A stretch of DNA of 64,000 bases, from assembly GCA_963781305.1 (NCBI GenBank), contig CAWAFL010000014.1, positions 248,001 through 312,000 of the forward strand, given 5' to 3'. Made by a program: the position numbers and the translations under genes. How positions within the stretch are numbered: the first letter of the stretch is position 1; the number at the start of each line of letters is the position of its first letter. This DNA comes from DASXMT01 sp963781305 (GTDB taxonomy: Bacteria; Actinomycetota; Acidimicrobiia; Acidimicrobiales; RAAP-2). The notes beneath the pieces are model-generated. The model was not told the origin of the DNA and ran no database searches. It saw only the letters and a list, made by a program, of their open reading frames with translations. Shown in pieces: positions 34,471 through 42,868 of this stretch.

Positions 34471-36996
34471 TCAGTCCAGATCGGCCAACGGGGCAGGAAG
34501 GGGCGCAGCGTGAACCAAGGTGAGGCGCTGGGTCGGGCGGGTCATGGCCACGTACAGGGTGCGCAATCCCCTGGCTGTCGTGCCCGCGATCAGGCTCGGC
34601 TCGGCCACGACCACCGAATCGAACTCGAGGCCGTTGGCCGCGTCGGCGGCCAGCAGGACCAGGGGGTCGGACAGACCACCTCTCCGCATGTCCCGGGGAT
34701 CGACCACTGGGGTGCCGGCTTCCGCCAGGGCGGCGGCGATGGGGCTCAACAGCTGGCCGGGGGCGAGCACGGCGACCCGTCCTGAACCCACTGCGGCCAC
34801 TTCCTCGGCTGCCGCCCTGGCCACGGCTCGGGCCAGCGCTGCGTCGTCGGTCGGCGCTGCGTCGTCGGTCGGCGCCGTGTCTGCGGTCGGCGCCGTGTCT
34901 GCGGTCGGCGCCGTGTCTGCGGTCGGCGCCGTGTCTGCGGTCGGCGCCGTGTCTGCGGTCGGCGCCGTGTCTGCGGTCGGCGCCGTGTCTGCGGTCGGCG
35001 CCGTGTCTGCGGTCGGCGCCGTGTCTGCGGCTGCGGCTGCGGCTGACGGCGATACGGCGACCACGCGCGGGGGAACGCCCGTCTTGCGTACCGGCGTAGG
35101 CGGCTTCAGCTCGGGCGCAGCGACAGCCAGCACCTTGGCTGCCACCTCGACCACCTCGGCCGGCGTGCGGTAGCTCACCGTCAGCTCCACTAGCTTGGGC
35201 GGCCGCCGCTTGGGCAGGTGACGGGTGATGTCGCCCCAGCTCTGGGGGGCCCACGGGGCCGTGGCCTGGGCGATATCGCCGACCACGGTCATGGATCCGG
35301 ACAACGAGCGGCGGGTGAGCATCCGAAGCTGCATGGGGGACAAGTCCTGCACCTCGTCCACCACGATGTGTCCGTAGTTGCGGATGCCATCGTCGCCGTT
35401 CCCGTTCCGCGGCCCCAACAGATGGCGGCCCTCGTCGATCAGGGCGGCATCGGCCGGGGTCCAGGGCACGGCCTCGAAGGAATCCGAGCGCTTCCGGAAG
35501 AGCAGGTCCTCTTCGGCCGCCGACAGGCTCCCTCGCCCGGCGGCACGGATGAGAGCGGGGGCGCCGAAGAGGTCGTGCAGCAGCTCGTGGGGAGACAGGC
35601 GGGGCCACATCCGGTCCAGGGCCGCGGCCAGCTCGGGGACGCGTCGCACCTTGCGGGAGAAGTCCTCCAGGTCGAACTCGTCGTCGTCCAGCTCCGAAGG
35701 GTCCTCGTACCCGGGGAAGGCGGCAATGTTGGCCGACGATCCCGTGCTCAGGGTCTGCTGGGTCCGCCGTGCCCGGTCGGCCAGGATGCCGACGACCCCT
35801 TGTTCCACCACGCGGCGCCGGGCGTTATGACTACCGGGGCGGCGCCGGGCCGTAGCCACGATCTCCCGGGTGTCGGCGGCGGTGAGGCGCAAGAGCAGGG
35901 CGCCGTAGGGAATGGTGACATCGTCGGCCAACGGGCGCTGCCTGGTCCGAACGGCGCGCCCGATGACCTTGGCCATGCGGACGTCGCCCTTCAGCCGGGC
36001 GACCTCTTCGGGCTCGGTGTCCCGGGCCCGGACCTCGGGCACCAGGCCCGAGACCGTCGACAATGTCACTCCGGTCTCGCCCAAGGAGGGCAACACCTGC
36101 TCGATGTAACGGAGGAACAAAGGGTTGGGGCCGACGACCAGGACACCCTGTCGCTCCAAGGGGAACCGATGGGTATAGAGGAGGTAGGCAGCCCGGTGCA
36201 GGGCCACGGCCGTCTTGCCCGTACCAGGGCCTCCCTGGACCACCATGACGCCGGGCAACGGTGAGCGGATGATCTCGTCCTGCTCGCGCTGGATGGTGGA
36301 GACGATGTCCTGCATGTGGCCCGACCGGGCCCGGTCCAGGGCGGCCAGCAGGGCTCCCGGACCACCGATCGACCCATCCCCCAGGATCAGCTCGCCCGAG
36401 CCGTCGCCGTCGGCGGTCCCCTCTGCGGTGGTGGTCCCTCCGTCGGTGGTGGTCGCTCCCCCGGTGGTGGCGGCTCGTGAACCGTTGGTGCCGGCGGCGG
36501 CGCCATCGACGGCGAACCACTCGTCCTCCACCCCCACCACCGACCGGCCGTCGAGGGCCAGATGGCGGCGGAGCACCAGGCCCAGCGGATCCCGTCCGGT
36601 TGCCCGGTAGAAGGGCTCGGCCACCGGAGCCCGCCAGTCGACCACCAACGGCTCATGATCGGCACCGTGCACAGCCAGCCGGCCGATATGGAACGTTTCG
36701 GTCATCAGGCCGTCCGAGGCTTCGGCGGCGGGCGGCCCGGAGCCGTTTCCGTCGCCTACCACCCGGTCGATGCGCCCGAAGGTCAGGGCCTGATCGCCGA
36801 TGTCGAGCTGTTCGAGCCGGGCCAGGCTGGTGCGGACGATCACGTCGCGCTCGGTACGGGACTGGAACGTCCCGCCTTTGCCCAGGTCGAGAACGCCTTC
36901 GAGCATCCGGTTGGCGTCCGAGCGCATGGCATCGAGACGCGCATAGGCCAGATCCACGAACTCCTGCTCAGCCTGCAGTTCGTGCTTGACCGCCAC
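34471..36996 (-). CDS. helR: HelD/HelR-type UvrD-like ATPase, RNA polymerase recycling factor
   Basis: An 841-residue superfamily 1 helicase-like ATPase. It starts with an Arg/Glu-rich coiled-coil (VKHELQAEQEFVDLAYARLDAMRSDAN). Walker A GGPGTGKT ends near Lys261. The Walker B VDEVQD is at 546-551, followed by VGDIAQATAPW, SYRTPAEV, GLEFDSVVV and LYVAMTRPTQRL. The layout matches actinobacterial class II HelD proteins, which displace stalled RNA polymerase; some (HelR) give rifamycin tolerance. GTG 36996 is used because GGAGG stands 5 nt upstream. A TADTAP repeat is inserted near residues 655-709. No obvious rifamycin-associated element was seen upstream. Confidence 0.9.
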   Translation of the reverse strand: MAVKHELQAEQEFVDLAYARLDAMRSDANRMLEGVLDLGKGGTFQSRTERDVIVRTSLARLEQLDIGDQALTFGRIDRVVGDGNGSGPPAAEASDGLMTETFHIGRLAVHGADHEPLVVDWRAPVAEPFYRATGRDPLGLVLRRHLALDGRSVVGVEDEWFAVDGAAAGTNGSRAATTGGATTTDGGTTTAEGTADGDGSGELILGDGSIGGPGALLAALDRARSGHMQDIVSTIQREQDEIIRSPLPGVMVVQGGPGTGKTAVALHRAAYLLYTHRFPLERQGVLVVGPNPLFLRYIEQVLPSLGETGVTLSTVSGLVPEVRARDTEPEEVARLKGDVRMAKVIGRAVRTRQRPLADDVTIPYGALLLRLTAADTREIVATARRRPGSHNARRRVVEQGVVGILADRARRTQQTLSTGSSANIAAFPGYEDPSELDDDEFDLEDFSRKVRRVPELAAALDRMWPRLSPHELLHDLFGAPALIRAAGRGSLSAAEEDLLFRKRSDSFEAVPWTPADAALIDEGRHLLGPRNGNGDDGIRNYGHIVVDEVQDLSPMQLRMLTRRSLSGSMTVVGDIAQATAPWAPQSWGDITRHLPKRRPPKLVELTVSYRTPAEVVEVAAKVLAVAAPELKPPTPVRKTGVPPRVVAVSPSAAAAAADTAPTADTAPTADTAPTADTAPTADTAPTADTAPTADTAPTADTAPTADTAPTDDAAPTDDAALARAVARAAAEEVAAVGSGRVAVLAPGQLLSPIAAALAEAGTPVVDPRDMRRGGLSDPLVLLAADAANGLEFDSVVVAEPSLIAGTTARGLRTLYVAMTRPTQRLTLVHAAPLPAPLADLD
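34871..35032 (-). repeat. Nine perfect 18 bp repeats inside helR
   Basis: The unit ggcgccgtgtctgcggtc is repeated nine times without change; two divergent copies precede it. It encodes (TADTAP)n within the second RecA-like domain. This is the longest perfect tandem repeat in the window. Confidence 0.95.
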
Positions 36997-37042
36997 CGGC
37001 ACCTCCTTTTTGACTCCCCGTACCGGCTTCGGGGAACTTACG

Positions 37043-37048
37043 ATTCTA
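37043..37048 (-). promoter_or_regulatory. -10 box TAGAAT for helR
   Basis: TAGAAT on the minus strand would give a start site about 40 nt before GTG 36996, with AAAAGGAGG as ribosome site in the leader. TTGGAC further upstream is 20 bp away and a poor -35. Confidence 0.4.
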
Positions 37049-37285
37049 CGCCCCGTGCGAGGCATCCCGTCCAAGATCGGCCTGCGCGACGGTTGCGTGC
37101 CCACGGGCTGTGGTGGACGGCCCTGGGATGGGCCGGCTGCGGTGGGGCGGCTGCGGCGGGGCGGCTGCGGTGGACCGGCGGCCCTGGGCGCCGGGGTCCC
37201 TGCCGTGGGCGGGGGGCCCCTGTCTTGGGCCGGGGTCCGACACCCGGCCCTGAGGGCCGACTCGGCCGGCACGCAGGCCCCGCTG

Positions 37286-37291
37286 TAGCGT
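37286..37291 (+). promoter_or_regulatory. -10 box TAGCGT of a leaderless hemE promoter
   Basis: TAGCGT ends 6 nt before GTG 37298; no Shine-Dalgarno fits in the gap. Confidence 0.5.
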
Positions 37292-37297
37292 CGGGGG

Positions 37298-38410
37298 GTG
37301 CCCGCATATGAGCCAGTCGAGCTTGCCGACTCGCCGTTCATCCGGGCCTGCCGGCGTCAGCCGACGCCGCACGTGCCGGTGTGGTTCATGCGACAAGCCG
37401 GCCGCTCGTTGCCCGAGTACCTGGCGGCCAGGGGCTCGGGGAGCATTCTCGAGGCCATCGCCCAACCTGAGCTGGTGGCCGAGCTGACCCTCCAGCCGGT
37501 CCGGCGCTACGCCACCGATGCCGCCATTTTCTTCTCGGACATCGTGGTCCCAGTGGCGGCCATCGGCTTCGGGGTGGACATCGCCCCCGGCATCGGCCCG
37601 GTGGTGGAGCAGCCCTTCCGTACGGCGAGCGATCTGGAGCGGGTGCGTCCCCTCGAGCCCGAGACGGACACCCCGTACGTGGCCGAGGCGGTCGGCATCC
37701 TGGCCGGCGAGCTGAAAGTGCCGCTGATCGGCTTCGCCGGAGGCCCGTTCACCGTGGGCAGCTACCTGGTGGAGGGCGCCCCGTCCAAGAACTTCACCAG
37801 GATCAAGGCCCTGATGCACACCGACCCCAAGCTCTGGCACCGCCTGGTCGAACGCCTGACCGACGTGGCCGTGGCCTCGTTGCGGTCGCAGCTCGACGCC
37901 GGCGCCTCGGCCGCCCAGGTCTTCGACAGCTGGGCTGGCATCCTCACCCCCCGCGACTATGAGGAGTTCGTCCTCCCCGCCACCCGGCGGCTCTTCGCCG
38001 AGCTGGACGAGTCCCATCCCGGCGTGCCCACCATCCTCTTCGGCGTGGGGACGGGCGAGCTGCTTCCGCTGATGGCCCTGGCCGGCCCCACCGTCATCGG
38101 CATCGACTGGCGCGTGCCGCTCGACGCCGCCCGGCGCCGGGTCGGTCCCCACCTGGCCGTCCAGGGCAACCTGGACCCGGTCCTCTGCCTGGCTCCGTGG
38201 GACGTGGTGGCCGACGAGGCCCGGGAGGTCCTCAGCCGGGCCGGCACCGAGCCCGGCCATGTCTTCAACCTGGGCCACGGGGTGCTCCCCGAGACCGACC
38301 CGGGCATCCTCGAGCAGCTGGTCGAACTGGTGCACCGAGAAGGCCGCGCCGGCGTCGAAACTACGGACAGGGTCGGGGGCAGCGGAGGCTCCGGGGGCGG
38401 TCAGTCATGA
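37298..38410 (+). CDS. hemE: Uroporphyrinogen decarboxylase
   Basis: A 370-residue HemE. The N-terminal PVWFMRQAGRSLPEY is the hallmark, including the Arg that binds substrate carboxylates. FFSDIVVPVAAIGFGVDI, GFAGGPFTVGSYLVEG and VFDSWAGILTPRDYEEF follow, and the C-terminus has GNLDPVLCL and FNLGHGVLPETDP. It removes four carboxyl groups from uroporphyrinogen III to give coproporphyrinogen III. GTG 37298 follows a -10 box by 6 nt. The stop overlaps the hemH start by 4 nt, forming the hemE-hemH-hemY operon. A short Gly/Ser tail ends the protein. Confidence 0.95.
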   Translation: MPAYEPVELADSPFIRACRRQPTPHVPVWFMRQAGRSLPEYLAARGSGSILEAIAQPELVAELTLQPVRRYATDAAIFFSDIVVPVAAIGFGVDIAPGIGPVVEQPFRTASDLERVRPLEPETDTPYVAEAVGILAGELKVPLIGFAGGPFTVGSYLVEGAPSKNFTRIKALMHTDPKLWHRLVERLTDVAVASLRSQLDAGASAAQVFDSWAGILTPRDYEEFVLPATRRLFAELDESHPGVPTILFGVGTGELLPLMALAGPTVIGIDWRVPLDAARRRVGPHLAVQGNLDPVLCLAPWDVVADEAREVLSRAGTEPGHVFNLGHGVLPETDPGILEQLVELVHREGRAGVETTDRVGGSGGSGGGQS

Positions 38411-39363
38411 CCGAGCGGCCGACCGGCGTGCTGGTCATGGCCCACGGCACACCGGCGACCAGGGACGAGATCGAGTCGTTCTACACCTCTATCCGCAGGG
38501 GTCGACCACCCACCCCGGAGCTCCTGGCCGATCTGGTCGAACGCTATGACGCCATCGGCGGCACCTCGCCATTGCGGGAGCACACCGACGCCCAAGTGGC
38601 GGGCCTGGCCGCCACCCTCGACACGGCGGCGCCCGGCCGGTTCGCGGTCCGCTACGGGGCCAAGCACACGGCGCCGTCCATCGAAGAGGGCGTGGCCGAG
38701 TTGGCCGAGGCCGGCGTCACCCGGGTGGTGGGCCTCGTCCTCACGCCGCACCAGTCGGCCGCGGGCACCGGTCAGTACCTCGAGCGGGCGGCTCAGGCCG
38801 CATCGTCGATAGAACCGCCGATCGAGCTCATTGCCGTTCCCAGCTGGTTTCGGGCACCCGGCTTCACCGCCATCCTCGCCCAACGGATACGGGACCAGCT
38901 CGCATTGGTGCCCGAGCCCGACCGTGCCCACTGCGAGGTGATCTTCACCGCCCACAGCGTGCCCTCCCGGGCCATCGACGCAGGCGACCCCTACGCAGAC
39001 GAGGTGACGGAGTCGGCCAAGGAGATCGCCGCCCTCGCCGGGCTCGGGCGCTGGCAGGTGGCATGGCAGAGCGCGGGGCGGACGGCGGGCGACTGGCTGG
39101 GGCCCACTCTGCTCGATGGCATACGCTCGCTCGCCGCCGACGGCGCACCCGCCGTGGTGGTGTGCCCGGTGGGGTTCGTGGCCGACCATCTGGAGGTTCT
39201 GTACGACCTCGACATCGAAGCGGCGCAGGTGGCGGCGTCGGTTGGCATTCGCTTCGCCCGCACCACGTCCCTGAACGACGACCCCCGCTTCCTCTCCGTG
39301 CTGGCTGACGTGGTGTCGGGGGCGGCGTCGAGCGACCGGGGTCACGAGAGACCGGCGCCGTGA
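38407..39363 (+). CDS. hemH: Ferrochelatase (coproporphyrin ferrochelatase type)
   Basis: A 318-residue ferrochelatase. The metal-inserting His183 lies in FTAHSVPSRAID and the opposed Glu264 in PVGFVADHLEVLYDLD. GGTSPLREHTDAQ binds the porphyrin. In actinobacteria this enzyme usually inserts iron into coproporphyrin III (CpfC) as part of the coproporphyrin-dependent haem route. That assignment is by lineage and neighbours, not by a residue seen here. It overlaps hemE and hemY by 4 nt each. Confidence 0.93.
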   Translation: MTERPTGVLVMAHGTPATRDEIESFYTSIRRGRPPTPELLADLVERYDAIGGTSPLREHTDAQVAGLAATLDTAAPGRFAVRYGAKHTAPSIEEGVAELAEAGVTRVVGLVLTPHQSAAGTGQYLERAAQAASSIEPPIELIAVPSWFRAPGFTAILAQRIRDQLALVPEPDRAHCEVIFTAHSVPSRAIDAGDPYADEVTESAKEIAALAGLGRWQVAWQSAGRTAGDWLGPTLLDGIRSLAADGAPAVVVCPVGFVADHLEVLYDLDIEAAQVAASVGIRFARTTSLNDDPRFLSVLADVVSGAASSDRGHERPAP

Positions 39364-40845
39364 ACCCAGACGGCAGGCCGGTCATCGCTGTGGTGGGCGG
39401 CGGTATCGCCGGACTGGCGGCAGCATGGGAACTGGTCACGGGCCGGGATGCCCCTGTGGGCACCGACTCGCCGTCGGTAGTGATCATCGAAGCCGACGAC
39501 CACCTGGGCGGCAAGCTCCAAACGACCAGCTTCGCCGGACGCACGGTCGACCTGGCCCCCGATGCCTTTCTCGCTCGTCGGCCGGAAGCAACCCAGCTGT
39601 GCGAGGAGCTCGGTATCACCGACGAGCTGGTCCCGGTGGCGGCCAGCGGGGCGGCCGTATTCTCCCGGGGCCGGCTGCGGGCGCTCCCCCAGGGCCTGAA
39701 CCTCGGCGTGCCCACTCGCTGGTGGCCCTTGGTCCGCTCCGGGATACTGAGCTGGTCCGAGCTGCTCGGAACTGGGCGGGACCTGGTGCGGCCCAGACGA
39801 CCTGAGCCGGTCGTCGGCGATCGCGCCGTGGGTGACATCGTGGGCGAGAGGCTGGGACAACCGGTCGTCGATCAACTCGTCGACCCGTTGGTCGGGGGCA
39901 TCAATGCCGGAGGGGTGGCGCACCTCGAGCGCGGCAGCAACGTTCCCCGCGCTCCTGACCGCCTCGCAGCAGTCCGGAAGCCTGATGCGCAGGTTGCGCC
40001 CACCTTCGACCGGAGCGGTACGCCCAGCCGAACCGAACGGCCAACCGTCACCGGTCTTCTGGTCGCTCCGTCAGGGAACGGCAAGCCTGGCCGATCGGCT
40101 CATCGAGCGCCTGTCGGCCTGGGACGTGAAGATCCGGACGGGGACGACGGCCGAGACGTTGACCCGAAAAGGAGGCGGTTGGGGCCTGGCTCTCGTCGGC
40201 CCCGGAGAACGTTGTATCGAGGTCGACGGCGTGGTCCTGGCCCTTCCGGCGCCGGGCGCAGGGGCCCTGCTGGCGCCACACGCCTCCGTTGCTGCCGAGC
40301 TGTTGTCGTCGGTGCAATACGCATCCGTGGCCGTCATTACCCTTGCGTTCCCGCGAGCAGCCCTTCCCCGACCCTTGACCGGGACCGGCTTCTTGGTCCC
40401 GCGGCGCAGCACCATCGACGGCCGACAGGCCCTCATGACCGGTTGCACGTACCTGTCGGAGAAATGGCCCCACCTGGACCGACCGGAGGACGTGCTGTTG
40501 CGGGTTTCCGTCGGTCGGTTCGGCGACGAGCGGGCGGGAGAGCTCGACGACGAGGAGCTGAGCGCGGCTGTGGTGGCCGAGCTCGGATCCCTGATCGGGC
40601 TGTCCGGGCCTCCCTCGGCGAGCACCGTCACCCGCTGGCCCCAAGCGTTTCCCCAGTACCGGGTCGGCCATCTCATCAAGGTGGCCATGATCGAGGACGA
40701 TCTCGCCACCCTGGGCACCGTGGCCGTGGCCGGTGCCCACCTGCAGGGCGTGGGCATCCCCGCCTGCATCGGATCCGGGCGGACGGCAGCCCGCTCTGTC
40801 CTCAACGCCCTGGGCACGACCGACCGGCGCGGCTCCATTCGGTGA
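39360..40845 (+). CDS. hemY: Protoporphyrinogen / coproporphyrinogen III oxidase, apparently frameshifted
   Basis: The N-terminal half starts at GTG 39360 with the FAD-binding VVGGGIAGLAAAWEL and continues through DHLGGKL, LAPDAFLARRPEA and VDPLVGGINAGGVAHL. At about 39918-39935 the homology moves by one base: SAAATFPALLTASQQSGSL continues it, with RSTIDGRQALMTGCTYLSEKWPH and the C-terminal QYRVGHLIKVAM...AHLQGVGIPACIGSGRTAA. This is the HemY/CgoX flavoenzyme that oxidises coproporphyrinogen or protoporphyrinogen with oxygen. Reading ctcgagc as ctcagc would restore one frame, so a single extra base is enough. Whether it is a real lesion or a sequence error cannot be told. Confidence 0.85.
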
Positions 40846-40904
40846 CCACACCCACATGGGGGCGCCCGGGAGGTTCGGCGTCCGAGGTCCCGCCTGCGTC
40901 CGAG

Positions 40905-40975
40905 GTCCGCGGCCGAGATCCAGGTAGCGCCGCCGGCTTCGGGAGCGCCGCCGGCTTCGGGAGCGCCACCGGGAC
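40905..40975 (+). repeat. Short repeats between hemY and lnt
   Basis: gccgccggcttcgggagc occurs twice directly, preceded by related gtccgaggtcc units. The 258 bp gap otherwise holds no gene that I can support. Confidence 0.65.
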
Positions 40976-41103
40976 CGAGACCACCCACGGCGACATCGGG
41001 ACCACCCCCTGCGACCCGTCAGGGCTGGCGGGCGCGCTGGTCAGCGAGCCTGGCTCGATCCCATGGGGGCCGGTTATGGGCAACCACGCCGCGGCGAGGT
41101 GGG

Positions 41104-42699
41104 GTGGCGGTGCCCTCGATCCTGGCCGGGGTCGGCCTCGCCCTCTCGCTCCCTCCCTGGGGATTCTGGATCCTCGCCTTTCCTGCTGCCGGGCTGCTGT
41201 GGTGGCGCCTTATCGGCCTCCGACCCCGAACGCGCCTGTGGGCGGGGTGGCTGGCCGGGCTCGGGTGCTTCGTGCCCGGGCTCATGTGGGCCCGGGCCTT
41301 CACACTGCCCGGCGCCATCGCCCTGATTGTCATCGAAGCCCTGTTCCCAGCAGCGGCGTGCCTTTTCGTGCCCTCCCGCCCGATCGGAGCGGCCGCCCTC
41401 GCCTATCCGGCGGCCATGACCTTGGCCGAGGCGGCCCGGATGATCTGGCCATTCGGTGGCCTACCCATAGGCGGCGTGTATTTGGGCCAGGCCGGGGGCC
41501 CGATCCTGGGTCTGGCTCGCCTGGGGGGACCCCTCCTTCTCACTGCGGCGGTCTTTGCCGGGGGCGTTGCCGTCGCCGGGCTTTTCCTGGGGGCCATATC
41601 TCGGGCGGCTTCGACTCATACGTTCCTATCTCAGCCGGTCATATCTCACGCGGTCTCATCTCAGCCGGCCATATCTCAGCCGGCCACCGCCCACCCGAGA
41701 CGATCAGGGGGGGTCAGGACGCTGATTTTGGTGGGATCGGTGGCGCTAATCGGGGTGGTTCTCCTCACCATCGTTGCTGACCACGCACCCGACGGTGGGT
41801 CCAGTCGGGGCACGATGACCACCGCAGCGGTGCAAGGCGGCGGCGTCCGCGGATTCCGAAAGTCCCAGGTGGACCCAGCTCTGGTGCTGGCCGCCCAGAA
41901 AACAGCCACCGCCCGCATGCAACAGCTCGACCACGGCCACACCCCCCAGCTCGTCCTGTGGCCCGAGGATGTTGTCTCGCTCTCCTCACCGCTGGACGGC
42001 TCTTCAGCCGAGAACTCCCTGAGCAAGCTGGCCGTCAACCTCCACACCACCTTGGTAGTCGGCGTCACCGAGACCGTGTCGTCGACCACCTTCCGGAATG
42101 AGGTCGTGGCCTGGGGCCCAGACGGGACCATCGTGTCAAGGTTCGAGAAGGTCCACCGGGTCCCGTTCGGCGAGTACATCCCCTACCGGGGGTTTTTCCG
42201 GCACCTGGCCGATCTCTCCTCGGTCCCGCTCGACGCCATTCCGGGCACAGGGACGGGCCTGATGCCCACGCCTGCCGGCCCGCTGGGAGCACTTGTGTCT
42301 TTTGAGGACTTCTACGCCGACCGGGGGCGATCGTCGGTCCGAGCAGGGGCTCAGTTGCTGATCGTCCCCACCAATACGTCGTCCTACTCCACCAGCCAGG
42401 TGCCGGCGCAGGAGATCGCAGCATCGGAGGTCCAGGCGGTCGAGCAGGGCCGCGACCTGATCCAGGCGGCGCCGACCGGATTCAGCGCCGCCATCGATCA
42501 CCGTGGGCGGCTCCTGAGCCGCTCGACGCTGGGGAAACAGCAGGTGATCTTCGCCGCCCTGGATCGCCGCACCGGCGAGACCCTCTTCGTTCGTTACGGC
42601 GACGTCCCGATCCTGGTGTTCGCCGGAGTGGCGTTGCTCGGGGGCTGGATGGTGGCCGCTCTGTATGGACGACGAAGGGACTCGATCGCCGATCAATGA
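41104..42699 (+). CDS. lnt: Apolipoprotein N-acyltransferase homologue with Ser at the catalytic Cys position
   Basis: A 531-residue protein with about six N-terminal helices and a C-terminal nitrilase (CN hydrolase) domain. The triad positions are Glu288 (LWPEDVV), Lys349 (FEKVHRVPFGEY) and Ser399 (ALVSFEDFYADRG); in Lnt the last is Cys, usually ICYE or ICFE. The codon is tct at 42298-42300, one base from tgt. YFRVQEGRD-type residues are present as EVQAVEQGRDLIQAAPTG. It should N-acylate lipoproteins at the outer membrane face if active. CtaC is a lipoprotein in this window. A 15 bp repeat extends the periplasmic loop near residue 180. Confidence 0.85.
   Translation: MAVPSILAGVGLALSLPPWGFWILAFPAAGLLWWRLIGLRPRTRLWAGWLAGLGCFVPGLMWARAFTLPGAIALIVIEALFPAAACLFVPSRPIGAAALAYPAAMTLAEAARMIWPFGGLPIGGVYLGQAGGPILGLARLGGPLLLTAAVFAGGVAVAGLFLGAISRAASTHTFLSQPVISHAVSSQPAISQPATAHPRRSGGVRTLILVGSVALIGVVLLTIVADHAPDGGSSRGTMTTAAVQGGGVRGFRKSQVDPALVLAAQKTATARMQQLDHGHTPQLVLWPEDVVSLSSPLDGSSAENSLSKLAVNLHTTLVVGVTETVSSTTFRNEVVAWGPDGTIVSRFEKVHRVPFGEYIPYRGFFRHLADLSSVPLDAIPGTGTGLMPTPAGPLGALVSFEDFYADRGRSSVRAGAQLLIVPTNTSSYSTSQVPAQEIAASEVQAVEQGRDLIQAAPTGFSAAIDHRGRLLSRSTLGKQQVIFAALDRRTGETLFVRYGDVPILVFAGVALLGGWMVAALYGRRRDSIADQ
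41624..41683 (+). repeat. Four 15 bp repeats inside lnt
   Basis: Units of the type catatctcagccgg encode SQPVISHAVSSQPAISQP within a loop between membrane helices. Confidence 0.8.
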
Positions 42700-42868
42700 G
42701 CCCATCGCGAGATGTTCGGCAATCCCGCGCGATAGCGTCCTTTCGGATGTTTCCCGGCGAGTTATCGCGGGACATGAAGCCTGCGGGTCCACCGGGACCC
42801 GGGCGGTCGAGCAGGGAGCCGCGGGGAGTTCCGCTGCACATGACCGGTTGATCGCTGCGCGAAAGGGA

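Larger units (their letters stand above)
36997..37297. other. 301 bp between divergent helR and hemE
   Basis: The stretch holds the promoters of both genes: TAGAAT at 37043-37048 (minus) for helR and TAGCGT at 37286-37291 (plus) for hemE. The middle part (about 37120-37260) is a Gly/Pro-coding-like, very GC-rich low-complexity stretch without a gene I can support. Confidence 0.5.

Noticed and set aside
34871..35032. CRISPR array
   Set aside because: Units are 18 bp, contiguous without spacers, and in frame with helR.
36997..37297. A rifamycin-associated element upstream of helR
   Set aside because: I saw no long inverted repeat of the GGGGCTTGC type near the TAGAAT box; a motif scan would be needed to be certain.
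34471..37341. A longer helR start with 115 more codons
   Set aside because: The extra part is Pro/Arg/Gly low-complexity, overlaps the hemE start, and the GTG at 36996 has a strong Shine-Dalgarno and the family N-terminus.
39360..41780. An open frame of 806 codons covering hemY and part of lnt
   Set aside because: Only the first 190 or so codons match HemY. The rest is Arg/Gly/Pro-rich shadow sequence, while true HemY homology continues in the next frame and lnt uses another frame.
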